Assembly: GCA_965222205.1 (NCBI GenBank)
Contig: OZ244932.1
Location: forward strand, 1,240,001-1,304,000
DNA from: RHLJ01 sp965222205
GTDB lineage: Bacteria; Bacteroidota; Rhodothermia; Balneolales; Balneolaceae
DNA: 64,000 nt
Direction: 5' to 3'
Below, piece by piece: positions 52,268-61,431 of the stretch. The position numbers and the translations under genes are program-made. Position 1 is the stretch's first letter, and every line of letters begins with the position of its first letter. The notes below the pieces were generated by a model. The model made no database searches. It was not told the DNA's origin and saw only the letters and a list, made by a program, of their open reading frames with translations.

Positions 52268-53746
52268 TTATAATTTTTCCTTTAGTTCTTTAATTTCTTT
52301 TTCTAATTGTGATATTCTACTTTCATCAATTTCAATATCTGGATAATTTCGTTTTATGAATTTCAAAGCTCCGAGTTGCCCAGAAGCAAGAAGAAATTCT
52401 CTCTTGTTCTTGGTTAAATCAAAATCAGTCGTTTTTATTGGTCGAGGGTCTATTATAACAACTTTATCAAGGTTATTGTTAACTATATCAGCTTCTTCAC
52501 CATCTATGGTAATATTTATGAGGTCTCCTAATACGGATGAAGTTCCTTTTTTTGTATCAGAAACTAAAAAGAGTCCAATTACAGGAACTTTAGGATATGA
52601 TTCCATGAATACTTTTAATGGGAAATTAGCTCTCAATCCTCCATCATAAACAGGAATCCCATCAACCATTTTGGGACTGAAAAATTTCGGTATAGACATC
52701 GAACACCTTGCAGCAAAAGACGCATGGGCATCTCGCCTATCTTTTTTAGAATCAAAAGCTATTCTTCCATTTTGTCTCCTTGCAGAATATACTATTGTAT
52801 GATATTTATAATCTTTCAATTGAATTTGCCTCCCAATTACATCAGGAAATTTAGCTGTTATTAATTCATCCAGCCAGTCTTCAATTTCATCTCCTGGATA
52901 CCAACCTTTTGTTCTAATATAGTTTATTAAGCCTCCAAAAAATGAAGCATCCTTAAAGTCATTAAAATCCTTTGTCGTTAAAAAATTTAGTAATTCTTTT
53001 GGTTGATAATCAGCTCCTAATAATACCGAAGTAATTGCACCTGCTGAAGTTCCAGCGAAGGAATTAAATGAAAAATGGTGTTCTAATTCTAAAAGTGCAC
53101 CAGCAAAAGCAACCCCTTTTATTCCACCTCCTTTCAGTACTAAAGCAAATGGATGTTGATTGCTTACGACTTTCAAAAGTTTCTCTATAGAGTCTTTTAT
53201 TTCTGCTGTTATTTCTGGTCTCAAAACATCCATACATTCTCCGCAAATTTTACCAGAGTTTAAAGAATCAAGGATTTCTATTTTTCTTATCTTTTTGTGG
53301 AAGATGCATTCTTTTCTTGCCGCTTCATTATGAGATTTCAATTCTGGTTTGATAAACCCAACTGCATACCGAACTAAGTAGTATCTGATATATCTAATTT
53401 TGTCGTTAACAAACTGATTAATATCTCTAACAGTAAAAATTGCATACCCTTGCTTTGCTCTTGTGGTTCCAAACAGGTTTGCCAATTTCCTTGACCTAAG
53501 ACTACCTTCAACAATAAGGATGATAAATGGTCTATTCCCTTTAGCTCTTACTTTGTAATCGTCAAGCCAAGAATACCCATCATTAGAAAGATAATCCTCT
53601 CGGTCATGTATTCGAAGGCTATTCCTTAATGACTCTGATGGTATATGGAATTTAAAATCTTCTTGGATTTTGTTTAATGGTGTAAATGCCTTTGTTATCA
53701 GTTTGTACAACTCGGGATTGGTTGAAAGAATTTCAATATTGTACAT
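52268..53746 (-). CDS. Patatin-like phospholipase with an unassigned N-terminal domain
   Basis: A 492-residue protein. Residues about 200-400 are a patatin lipase: oxyanion motif KGGGIKG (205-211), nucleophile Ser234 in AGTSAG, and the dyad Asp368 in YDGG. The C-terminus ends in a coiled coil (about 470-492). The N-terminal 195 residues are not recognised; they contain FIILIVEG, LFGTTRAKQGYAIFTV, a helical YIRYYLVRYAVGF stretch and a late C168-G-E-C171 pair, with the look of a degenerate zincin-like or sensor domain. The 126-residue gene is 11 bases upstream. Patatins serve as membrane-damaging effectors in several anti-phage systems, so a defence role is plausible. Confidence 0.85.
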   Translation of the reverse strand: MYNIEILSTNPELYKLITKAFTPLNKIQEDFKFHIPSESLRNSLRIHDREDYLSNDGYSWLDDYKVRAKGNRPFIILIVEGSLRSRKLANLFGTTRAKQGYAIFTVRDINQFVNDKIRYIRYYLVRYAVGFIKPELKSHNEAARKECIFHKKIRKIEILDSLNSGKICGECMDVLRPEITAEIKDSIEKLLKVVSNQHPFALVLKGGGIKGVAFAGALLELEHHFSFNSFAGTSAGAITSVLLGADYQPKELLNFLTTKDFNDFKDASFFGGLINYIRTKGWYPGDEIEDWLDELITAKFPDVIGRQIQLKDYKYHTIVYSARRQNGRIAFDSKKDRRDAHASFAARCSMSIPKFFSPKMVDGIPVYDGGLRANFPLKVFMESYPKVPVIGLFLVSDTKKGTSSVLGDLINITIDGEEADIVNNNLDKVVIIDPRPIKTTDFDLTKNKREFLLASGQLGALKFIKRNYPDIEIDESRISQLEKEIKELKEKL

Positions 53747-53757
53747 TTGAAGTTGGT

Positions 53758-54138
53758 TTATTTAACGATGATTATAGGGTCTTCGTCTTCTATTTCTTCA
53801 TCTTTTTCATCATCCTTTAGATTAACCCCGTATTTATATTCTCCAAGTTTTTTTGCAGGTTCAGTTTCGATTACTATTTGATGCCCTTGTCCTGTACCGC
53901 TTGTTCTGGAAATTGCCGTATATCTCTGATTGTCAAATGGAAAATCAAATCCAAAGTAAATTGTCAACCTGAGCATATTGACCATGTATTGCATCATCAT
54001 ACCTCCACCTTGAGCAGAAGTTATAACGATTGGGTCTGTGTCTAATATCCAAGTAATCTTTTCGCCTAAAGAGATTTCAACTGGGTCAGGTGAGATTCTG
54101 AGTACTTTGTTTCTGTAAGAAATTCTAACTGTAGCCAT
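53758..54138 (-). CDS. Small beta-rich protein partnered with the patatin gene
   Basis: The 126-residue protein is not recognised. Its pattern VRISYRNKVLRISPDPVEIS, LGEKITWIL, then a Gly/Met-rich loop (AQGGGMMMQYMV) and GEYKYGVNL suggests an Ig- or cupredoxin-like beta sandwich. The tail is acidic and ends DEDPIIIVK. No signal peptide. It is the first gene of a two-gene unit with the patatin gene 11 bases downstream. The 292 bases upstream are gene-free and AT-rich and should hold the promoter. It could be a sensor, adaptor or inhibitor of the lipase. Confidence 0.72.
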   Translation of the reverse strand: MATVRISYRNKVLRISPDPVEISLGEKITWILDTDPIVITSAQGGGMMMQYMVNMLRLTIYFGFDFPFDNQRYTAISRTSGTGQGHQIVIETEPAKKLGEYKYGVNLKDDEKDEEIEDEDPIIIVK

Positions 54139-54430
54139 TTTTTGTTTTAGATTACGATAATTATTGGGTCAGGATTTAATGAAAGTTTTTTCCCTGAATG
54201 AAATTCTTGGTCTGTTCATTTTTTATGGTTTTTGTTTTTATTTAATTGCCACCAACATTGGAATATGACATACTGAGTTAACACATCCCAATTACATAGT
54301 TATCAGTTATTTCACAAATTCTTGTAATTACTGGGAATATGATGAATAAAAATGAATTTTACCTTACAAAAAAATTCGTCTATGCTAAGCACCTAATTTG
54401 CGCAATAGGCAATGCAGAAGTGATGTAGAA

Positions 54431-56464
54431 TCAAAAATCTTCTTCCAATTCTTCAGGTGGCTTTTCTTCCCGGAAGATGACGGCGGCATCGGCGAAGCGG
54501 GAAGCTAAGCCAACCATGACCAGGCGATCGCCGGCTTTTAGCTGAAAGTCTCCGTGCGGATTTCCTGTGTTTTTATCTCCCCGCTGTACCGTTAATACGG
54601 TAATCTCAAATTCGTTTCTGAGTTTCAATTCAGCCAGGGTTTTATCTGCGGCAAAACTGCCTTCCCGAACCACAACGGCTCTTGTATGGAGTCCTTCTTC
54701 ATCAAGTCCCTGAAGTACCATCAAATGCGCTTCCTGAATGCTTCCCCGCATGATTTGGTAATCTTCGGCCCGCAGTTCACGAATATGTTGTTCGATCTCT
54801 TCATCCGGTATCATATAGGCTTTTAATACCGTAGAGAATAAACGAACCGTGGTTTCCATTTCTTCCGGAACTACGGTGTCGGCTCCGGCTTCCTCCATCG
54901 CTTCCGCCTGATTTAAGTATCGGGTTCGTACAACAATCTGAATGGTTGGATTAAGATAACGGGCCACCTTAATGATTCGGGGATTTGCTTCCAGATCGTT
55001 AATGGCGATCACACAGAGTTTTGCATTTTGGATTTGAGCATGTTCCAGTATAGGTGCTCTGGTTGCATCCCCGTAAATCGCATTCATGCCTTGCTGGTTC
55101 ATTTCATTCACGGACTTAGGATTCATTTCAATGACCGTGAATGGAATATTGGTCTCTTTAAATATGCTGGCGAGATTTCTACCTGCAGGACCATAACCAA
55201 TAAGAATCACATGATCTTCCAGCTCTATCTTAGCTTTAGAATCCGAATCCTTTTTCTTTTTTTCTCCGATTCTTTTCAGAGGTGTTTTAGAAAGCAGCTC
55301 TCCAACTTTAGGACTGATTGAAAGAAAGAGGGGAGTGAGTAGCATCAGGATCACAGAAACAGCAATGAACATCTGAGATCCCAATTCACCAAAGCCACCT
55401 GGATCAAGTCCGGCTTTACGTCCGGCACGTTCCAGTACAAAAGAGAATTCACCTATCTGAGCCAGAACTATCCCTGAAGCCGCTGCCACCCGAATCGGAT
55501 ATCCTAGCACCAACAGACTCACTGAGCTGAGAATAAACTTCAGTACCAGTACTCCGGATGCAATTCCAAGCAAGAGCAGGGGGTACTCAAGTACAAATGC
55601 TACATCCAGCAGCATCCCCACAGAAACGAAGAACACTGCATTGAAAATAGTTTTAAGTGGAAGGATTTCGCTAAGCGCGTGATCGCTGTAATGACTTTCA
55701 CTTACCACCAAGCCGGCAAGGAAAGCTCCTAGAGCAAGACTGACATCTGCGAGATTGGTAAGCGCTGCCGTTCCAAAACAGATCGCCATCACCGTAAGAA
55801 GAAAAAGTTCTTGTCGACGTGTTTGAGCTACTTTGTCTAGGATCCAGGGGACCACTTTTCGGGCTAAAAGTACAATCCCAACAATTAATAAAACGGCTTT
55901 CCCTAGTACAATAAGAATATCAACGGTAGAGCCACTCTCACCTGACAATAACGGAACCATTAATACCATAGCAATAATGGCGAAATCCTGAAAAATGAGT
56001 ACGGCTAAAGCGAGTCGACCAGTAGGAGTATCGGTTTTATTTTGTTCGCTTAAGAGTCCGAGTATAATAGCTGTCGAACTTAAGGCAACCAGAAAGCCTG
56101 TGTAAATTCCAATTTTCCAGTTAATGTTGAGAAGTAGAAATACTCCAAGAACAGATGCGACGGTAAGCAGTACCTGAAGTCCGCCGCCAATAAAAATAGC
56201 ATTCTTGATGCGGGCAAGCTTTTCGAGACTGAACTCTATTCCAATCGTAAACAGAAGCAGAATAATCCCAATTTCTGCGAGCATATCCACCAGTTCCTGA
56301 TCCTGAACTAAGCCTAAGGCATTAGGTCCGATTACAACTCCGGCAATCAAAAAACCGACAATTGGAACAAGTTTAATCTTGTAGCAAAGAAAGGCTATTA
56401 CAACACTGACAAGAAAAAGAGCTACTATTTCATTTAAAAAAGGTAAGCTTACAGCAAGAAACAT
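54431..56464 (-). CDS. Kef-type monovalent cation:proton antiporter
   Basis: The 677-residue inner-membrane protein has about 12 membrane helices (residues 1-385; e.g. IGIILLLFTIGIEFSL, VLIFQDFAIIAMVLM with the CPA2 Asp, LGAFLAGLVVSES). A cytoplasmic Rossmann RCK/TrkA-N domain follows (VILIGYGPAGRNLASIF, about 417-433; NAIYGDATRAPIL), and a TrkA-C domain (about 585-670). It exchanges K+ or Na+ for protons; the RCK part should gate it by NAD(H) or another ligand. The ion cannot be assigned. It is a single-gene unit on the minus strand. Confidence 0.92.
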   Translation of the reverse strand: MFLAVSLPFLNEIVALFLVSVVIAFLCYKIKLVPIVGFLIAGVVIGPNALGLVQDQELVDMLAEIGIILLLFTIGIEFSLEKLARIKNAIFIGGGLQVLLTVASVLGVFLLLNINWKIGIYTGFLVALSSTAIILGLLSEQNKTDTPTGRLALAVLIFQDFAIIAMVLMVPLLSGESGSTVDILIVLGKAVLLIVGIVLLARKVVPWILDKVAQTRRQELFLLTVMAICFGTAALTNLADVSLALGAFLAGLVVSESHYSDHALSEILPLKTIFNAVFFVSVGMLLDVAFVLEYPLLLLGIASGVLVLKFILSSVSLLVLGYPIRVAAASGIVLAQIGEFSFVLERAGRKAGLDPGGFGELGSQMFIAVSVILMLLTPLFLSISPKVGELLSKTPLKRIGEKKKKDSDSKAKIELEDHVILIGYGPAGRNLASIFKETNIPFTVIEMNPKSVNEMNQQGMNAIYGDATRAPILEHAQIQNAKLCVIAINDLEANPRIIKVARYLNPTIQIVVRTRYLNQAEAMEEAGADTVVPEEMETTVRLFSTVLKAYMIPDEEIEQHIRELRAEDYQIMRGSIQEAHLMVLQGLDEEGLHTRAVVVREGSFAADKTLAELKLRNEFEITVLTVQRGDKNTGNPHGDFQLKAGDRLVMVGLASRFADAAVIFREEKPPEELEEDF

Positions 56465-56690
56465 ATAGTATTTTTGAGGGCTTGGATGAGTAGAGGAATA
56501 TAAACTTGTTATGGATAAGTCTCCTCAATAAAAAATTACTGCTACTTAAAATTTCCCGAAATCGAACGTGTCAGGAAACGCTTTCATTAGAATTGATACC
56601 AAAAAGTTAACTTTATATTTCATTTCTGGTTAAAAAAGCCCAATTTCGCCTAACCTAATGAATTTAAGTTACAGCCTCTAATCACACAAA

Positions 56691-58571
56691 ATGAGTACTA
56701 AAGATCAGGTACGTGAGGACGTCACAATACGCTTTGCTGGTGACTCCGGAGATGGCATGCAGCTAACCGGCTCACTATTCACTAATACAACGGCACTTCT
56801 CGGTAACGATTTAAGAACACTTCCTGAATTCCCTGCTGAAATCCGTGCACCTCAGGGTACGGTTCCCGGGGTATCGTCTTTTCAGCTTCAATTCGGAAGC
56901 CGTAAAATTTTAACGCCCGGGGATGAATGCGATGCCTTAGTGGTAATGAATTCAGCGGCATTGAAAGCGAATCTTTCCTTATTGAAAAAAGGAGGGACGA
57001 TTATTGCCAATACCGCCGGCTTTGATAAGAAGAATCTGAATCTGGCTAAATATCCGGAAGGGGTAAATCCCCTCGAAGATGGCTCTCTGGATGATTATGA
57101 GTTGATCGAGATTGATGTAAATAAGATGGTGAAAGAAGCCATCGGTGATATGGGGCTCGGGTATAAAGACGAAGACCGGACTAAGAATATGTTTGTGCTC
57201 GGACTTCTCTACTGGATGTACAACCGGCCGTTGGATTCTACTATTGATTTTTTAAACCTGAAATTCGGTAAGAAAAAGCCCGAGATTGCAGAAGCTAATA
57301 TCAAGGTGTTAAAAGCAGGGTTTTACTATGGTGAAACTGCTGAGATTTTTAATTCCAGATCACAGATTACGGTTGAACAAGCTGATCTGGAACCGGGTAA
57401 TTACCGCAACATTACCGGAAATGAGGCCTTAGTACTGGGCTTGGTGGCTGCAGCCAGAAAAGCTAATATGCCGATGTTTTTGGGTACCTATCCAATCACG
57501 CCTGCATCAGATGTTCTTCACGGACTTGCACAACACAAGAAATTTGGAATCACAACTTTTCAAGCAGAAGACGAAATAGCGGCTTGTTCTTCAGCTATTG
57601 GCGCTTCTTTTGGTGGAAGTATTGGGGTAACCAGTTCATCTGGACCGGGAATTGCATTAAAAGGCGAAGCAATTGGTTTAGCTGTAATGCTCGAACTACC
57701 TTTAGTAGTGCTAAATATTCAACGTGCAGGTCCGTCTACCGGAATGCCTACCAAAACCGAACAAGCGGACTTAATGCAAGCGGTATATGGTAGAAATGGG
57801 GAGAGCCCATTGTTGATTGTTGCACCCAGTTCACCGGCCGATTGCTTTGAAATGGCATTTGAGGCGGTAAGAATATCACTGGAGCATATGACCCCGGTCA
57901 TTTTTTTATCCGATGGTTATATCGCTAATGGATCTGAACCCTGGAAATTCCCGAAAGAGAGTGAACTTGCTGATATTAATGTCGAGTTTGAAAAGCCTCG
58001 TCACTCTGAAGAGGATGATCCTTTTATGCCTTATCGCAGGGATGATCGTTTGGTAAGAAAATGGGCAATTCCCGGTACGGAAGGAATCGAGCATCGTGTT
58101 GGTGGTCTTGAGAAGGAAGATGTCACTGGTAACGTTTCTTACGATCCTGATAATCATCAGAAGATGACAAATATCCGGCGTGATAAACGGGACCTGGTTG
58201 CTAACAACATTCCTGAGCAGGATATTGATCAGGGTAACGAAACCGGAGATGTGTTGATATTAGGATGGGGAGGAACGTACGGTTCTATCAAAACAGTAGT
58301 TCATCAACTCCGAAGAGAAGGGATGGACATCTCTCATGCACACCTCCGATATATCAATCCGTTTCCAAAAAACCTGGAAAAATTAATGAAAGGTTTTAAC
58401 CAGGTTATTGTTCCTGAAATAAATGATGGGCAATTAGTTAGATTGATCAGATCAGAGTTCCTGATACCTGCAAAACCTATTAACAAGGTGAAGGGACGTC
58501 CATTCGGAGTATCTGAATTGAAACAGGAAATTCTCGATGCTATCGGGGAAAAAGCAGCTACAAAATCTTAA
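56691..58571 (+). CDS. korA: 2-oxoacid:acceptor oxidoreductase, alpha subunit with fused gamma domain
   Basis: A 626-residue subunit with an N-terminal gamma domain (about 10-190; FAGDSGDGMQLTGSLFTN) fused to the alpha part (about 220-620; PMFLGTYPITPASDVLHGLA, EDEIAACSSAIGASFGGS, TSSSGPGIALKGEAIG). With the beta subunit it oxidatively decarboxylates 2-oxoglutarate to succinyl-CoA with ferredoxin. It lacks a built-in ferredoxin domain. The assignment to 2-oxoglutarate rather than pyruvate or branched-chain oxoacids rests on the gamma-alpha fusion and on the two-gene layout. korB follows after 10 bases. Confidence 0.92.
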   Translation: MSTKDQVREDVTIRFAGDSGDGMQLTGSLFTNTTALLGNDLRTLPEFPAEIRAPQGTVPGVSSFQLQFGSRKILTPGDECDALVVMNSAALKANLSLLKKGGTIIANTAGFDKKNLNLAKYPEGVNPLEDGSLDDYELIEIDVNKMVKEAIGDMGLGYKDEDRTKNMFVLGLLYWMYNRPLDSTIDFLNLKFGKKKPEIAEANIKVLKAGFYYGETAEIFNSRSQITVEQADLEPGNYRNITGNEALVLGLVAAARKANMPMFLGTYPITPASDVLHGLAQHKKFGITTFQAEDEIAACSSAIGASFGGSIGVTSSSGPGIALKGEAIGLAVMLELPLVVLNIQRAGPSTGMPTKTEQADLMQAVYGRNGESPLLIVAPSSPADCFEMAFEAVRISLEHMTPVIFLSDGYIANGSEPWKFPKESELADINVEFEKPRHSEEDDPFMPYRRDDRLVRKWAIPGTEGIEHRVGGLEKEDVTGNVSYDPDNHQKMTNIRRDKRDLVANNIPEQDIDQGNETGDVLILGWGGTYGSIKTVVHQLRREGMDISHAHLRYINPFPKNLEKLMKGFNQVIVPEINDGQLVRLIRSEFLIPAKPINKVKGRPFGVSELKQEILDAIGEKAATKS

Positions 58572-58581
58572 TCGAATTATT

Positions 58582-59661
58582 ATGTCAGTACAAACACTTA
58601 TCGACAATTTTGTTAAAGAAAACGAAGCGGATTTAACGGCTCTCCCGGATTACTCAGGAAAGGATTTCTCTTCCGATCAGGACGTACGCTGGTGTCCGGG
58701 CTGTGGTGACTATACCATTTTGAAGCAGGTGCAAAATGCGATGCCTGAACTGGGAATCGCTAAAAAGGATATCGTATTTATTTCCGGGATTGGGTGTTCT
58801 TCACGGTTTCCTTATTACATGGATACCTTTGGAATGCATTCGATTCATGGTCGCGCACCTGCCATTGCAACCGGATTAAAAACCTCACGCCCTGATTTAA
58901 CTGTTTGGATTATTACAGGAGATGGTGATTCTCTATCCATTGGAGCAAATCATTTCGCTCAGTTGCTTCGCCGGAATGTGAATGTGAATCTGCTATTGTT
59001 TAATAATGAAATTTATGGGCTTACCAAAGGGCAGTACTCTCCCGCTTCTCCTAAAGGAATGGTTACTAAATCCACTCCTTATGGTTCTATCGACAATCCT
59101 TTTAATCCACTTGCATTAAGTTTAGGAGCAGATGGAAGCTTCGTGGCACGGGCAATGGATCGTGATCCAAAACATTTGAAAGAAATGATTTTGAAAAGCC
59201 ATAGGCATCAGGGGACATCCATGCTTGAAATCTACCAGAACTGTATTGTATTTAATGATGGTGCCTTTGAATTATTTACGGATAAGAAAACACGTCCGCA
59301 GGAAGCCATCTACCTGGAACATGGGGAACCGTTAGTATTTGGTAAGGAAATGGATAAAGGGGTTCGTCTTGATGGCTTAAAGCCGGAAATTGTTGCTCTT
59401 GGAGATGATTTCTCTAAAGATGATCTTTGGGTACATGACGAGCAGGATTCGACGAAAGCACATTTACTCTCTAAATTCTTTGAGCACCCTGCCAATGGAG
59501 AAGGGGTTCAGTTTCCACGACCGTTTGGAGTGTTGTATGCCATCGACCGACCTTGCTATGATGAAGGAGTAGTAGCTCAGGTTCAACATGCCAAAGATAC
59601 TCAAGGCGAAGCTAACCTGGACGCACTAATTCAGGGAAATGAAACCTGGGTCGTCAAGTAA
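58582..59661 (+). CDS. korB: 2-oxoacid:ferredoxin oxidoreductase, beta subunit
   Basis: The ATG at 58582 gives 359 residues, 10 bases after korA; an overlapping longer frame from 58537 was rejected. The thiamine-diphosphate and iron-sulfur site is visible in WCPGCGDYTILKQV (about 34-47) and GIGCSSRFPYYMDT (about 67-80), with TPP-Mg binding in ITGDGDSLSIGANH (about 112-125) and LLFNNEIYGLTKGQYSP. It transfers electrons to ferredoxin. With monomeric isocitrate dehydrogenase in the same window it completes the oxidative 2-oxoglutarate branch without a pyridine-nucleotide-dependent dehydrogenase here. Confidence 0.93.
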   Translation: MSVQTLIDNFVKENEADLTALPDYSGKDFSSDQDVRWCPGCGDYTILKQVQNAMPELGIAKKDIVFISGIGCSSRFPYYMDTFGMHSIHGRAPAIATGLKTSRPDLTVWIITGDGDSLSIGANHFAQLLRRNVNVNLLLFNNEIYGLTKGQYSPASPKGMVTKSTPYGSIDNPFNPLALSLGADGSFVARAMDRDPKHLKEMILKSHRHQGTSMLEIYQNCIVFNDGAFELFTDKKTRPQEAIYLEHGEPLVFGKEMDKGVRLDGLKPEIVALGDDFSKDDLWVHDEQDSTKAHLLSKFFEHPANGEGVQFPRPFGVLYAIDRPCYDEGVVAQVQHAKDTQGEANLDALIQGNETWVVK

Positions 59662-60046
59662 TTGAATTTGGACTAACCCTCCTTGGGGAGGGACAGAGTT
59701 GCGAATTTGAGCAACTCAGGGAGAGGATGAACGCTTAGTTCTTTCCAGCCAGCACACAGTCCTCCCTCTGATTTCACACAAGCGTGATTTCTGTCTCCCT
59801 CCAAAGGGAGACAAATTTTGTTTACATCAAGGAATTGATCCAGATATTTTAGCTCAATTTTTTGTTGTTATGATGAGCTTTGCCGAAGGCACTCCTTCGA
59901 AGGACTAAGCGTCTGCAGTGAGTGATTTGTTGATCTGGAAAATAGTTGGTAAGAAACTGGTCCCTCAACAGATCCTGTCCGTCAGCTGACGGATCAGGAT
60001 GACGGCAGTTTTATTATTTCAATGAAATTTAAAATCTAATCTTCTT
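59662..60046. repeat. Gene-free gap with several palindromic repeats
   Basis: This 385-base gap after korB has no gene. It carries at least three inverted repeats: CCCTCC-TTGG-GGAGGG (59677-59692), which may stop korB transcription; GTCTCCCT-CCAA-AGGGAGAC (59794-59813); and an almost perfect palindrome, ATCCTGTCCGTCAGC / GCTGACGGATCAGGAT (59972-60000, one base missing in the left arm). A GTTGC/GCAAC pair (59698-59715) lies inside the first unit. These are degraded dispersed units similar to those at 26.3 and 39.1 kb. Confidence 0.7.
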
Positions 60047-60295
60047 TTAAAATCCACCCATTTTCCATAATACCAGCAGCGGAACAACATTAAACAGAAT
60101 GATCATAAGTTTATAGAATGCCAGTCCAAAGTAATGGAGTTTATTGAAATCCTCTCTGGGCATTTCAAACCATCTGGAATGCATTTTATATATAAAATCA
60201 CCTCCGGTCATAATCCAGACTGACCACCATGCTAATAGAATAATATTGAAAACCGTACTCCAAAGAAAAAAATCAAACAACGTTTCATAAGTCAT
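60047..60295 (-). CDS. Small membrane protein, DUF6868-like
   Basis: An 82-residue protein with two membrane helices (LFDFFLWSTVFNIILLAWWSV, about 6-26; AFYKLMIILFNVVPLLVLWKM, about 59-79) around a conserved polar middle, YKMHSRWFEMPREDFNKLHYF. This HxxWFxxxREDF layout matches small proteins annotated DUF6868. The function is unknown. It is isolated between two repeat-bearing gaps. The start is the ATG at 60295. Confidence 0.78.
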   Translation of the reverse strand: MTYETLFDFFLWSTVFNIILLAWWSVWIMTGGDFIYKMHSRWFEMPREDFNKLHYFGLAFYKLMIILFNVVPLLVLWKMGGF

Positions 60296-60390
60296 TGGAA
60301 CCTCCTGAGTTGTTAGAGCTTACTTCTACTTACAAAAGATGTATGAAGGATGGATGAAGAGGGGAATTCTTACAATTAATAGAAGAGATC

Positions 60391-60411
60391 ATCCTGAACT
60401 CGTTTCAGGAT
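60391..60411. repeat. Short palindrome in the gap before the abortive-infection gene
   Basis: ATCCTGAA and TTCAGGAT, exact inverted arms with a five-base loop, lie in the 218-base gene-free gap between the DUF6868 gene and the putAbiC-type gene. The wording matches the palindrome at 59972-60000, so it is another member of the dispersed family. Nothing else was seen in this gap. Confidence 0.6.
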
Positions 60412-60513
60412 CTTATGATAGAGCTTTTAAATCATTAAGATGTTTAATAGCTCAATCGGGTATTAAACTGAGAGGAATTATTCCCGACGCTGAGCATCAT
60501 AACTATAAGAAAA

Positions 60514-61431
60514 TCAATTATTTGATCTTGGAGGTTTTTTTATTTCGATATCAGGATAAAAATCAATGTGATCTTTTTCTATAAGAGAATTAGAATTAAG
60601 GTTTTCAATTAGATCATGATTGATTATTGCTACTTTCATATTGGGAAAAAGTAGACCATTGTAAAATAGTACTGATAATTCAGAATCTGAAAGTTGAGCT
60701 TGAACTAATTTAGAATATTTCTTCATCAACTCGACTTTTCTTTCTTCTTTGTAATTTTTAGAGAAATCTTGAATAAAAATAAGAATATTGTATAAATGTC
60801 TGAAATAATGCCCTAGTTCATTTAAGTATGAGTTATATATAATTAAATATGACTCTTTAGCTTTTTCTTCCTTCGTTAGTTCTAGATTTTTGTGGTGCTG
60901 GTCTCTCGTAATACCATAATCTAAATTTATTAAATATAAATTATTTACATATGCTGTACCAGGTACAGGACTTGAATAGTACATCAATTCTTCGAAGCTT
61001 AAATTAATAAAGGTCAAGTGATTCAAAATTAAATTAAAGAAATCTTTTCCTTTAAAAGTACTCTCATTAACTCTAGTACCATCTTTTTTTAAAATTCTAC
61101 TTCTTACATGTAGTTCATTTCTAATATCACTTTGTATCCTTAATAGATTAAAAAAAGAATTTTCAAATTGCTGAATCTTGAATTGTTCTTTTGTTTCTTC
61201 AAGTTGCTTTTCTTGTCCTTTTAATGCTTTTGTATTCTCATTCAATTCTTCTTTTTGAAGGAAATAGGCAAGTATGAACCAAAAGAATGCAAGCGGTGCA
61301 ACAATTCCTGCTAGAAAGTCGCCTTTCTCATTTAAATCAAGTTCAAAGAAATCATTAACTGGAACTAAAAATAAAATCCCAAGGATCCAAACAGCAGTTA
61401 TAGTTAGTCCAGATATGGTCGATTTTTTCAT
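60514..61431 (-). CDS. Putative abortive-infection membrane protein (putAbiC type)
   Basis: A 305-residue protein with two N-terminal membrane helices (about 8-24 and 37-59), a coiled coil (about 60-95), and a soluble helical domain. The C-terminal pattern GHYFRHLYNILIFI, YSKLVQAQLSDSELSVLFYNG is the one I associate with the putative phage abortive-infection family PF16872. The gene is markedly AT-rich compared with its neighbours. Its ATG begins on the last A of the bioB stop codon (TAATG), so it seems inserted directly behind bioB and may use bioB transcription and translational coupling. A defence function is inferred from the family only. Confidence 0.83.
   Translation of the reverse strand: MKKSTISGLTITAVWILGILFLVPVNDFFELDLNEKGDFLAGIVAPLAFFWFILAYFLQKEELNENTKALKGQEKQLEETKEQFKIQQFENSFFNLLRIQSDIRNELHVRSRILKKDGTRVNESTFKGKDFFNLILNHLTFINLSFEELMYYSSPVPGTAYVNNLYLINLDYGITRDQHHKNLELTKEEKAKESYLIIYNSYLNELGHYFRHLYNILIFIQDFSKNYKEERKVELMKKYSKLVQAQLSDSELSVLFYNGLLFPNMKVAIINHDLIENLNSNSLIEKDHIDFYPDIEIKKPPRSNN

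Noticed and set aside
60339..60584. 81-residue plus-strand open frame before the abortive-infection gene
   Set aside because: The frame is created by the ATCCTGAA palindrome and runs antisense into the real gene at 60514; no protein features are visible.
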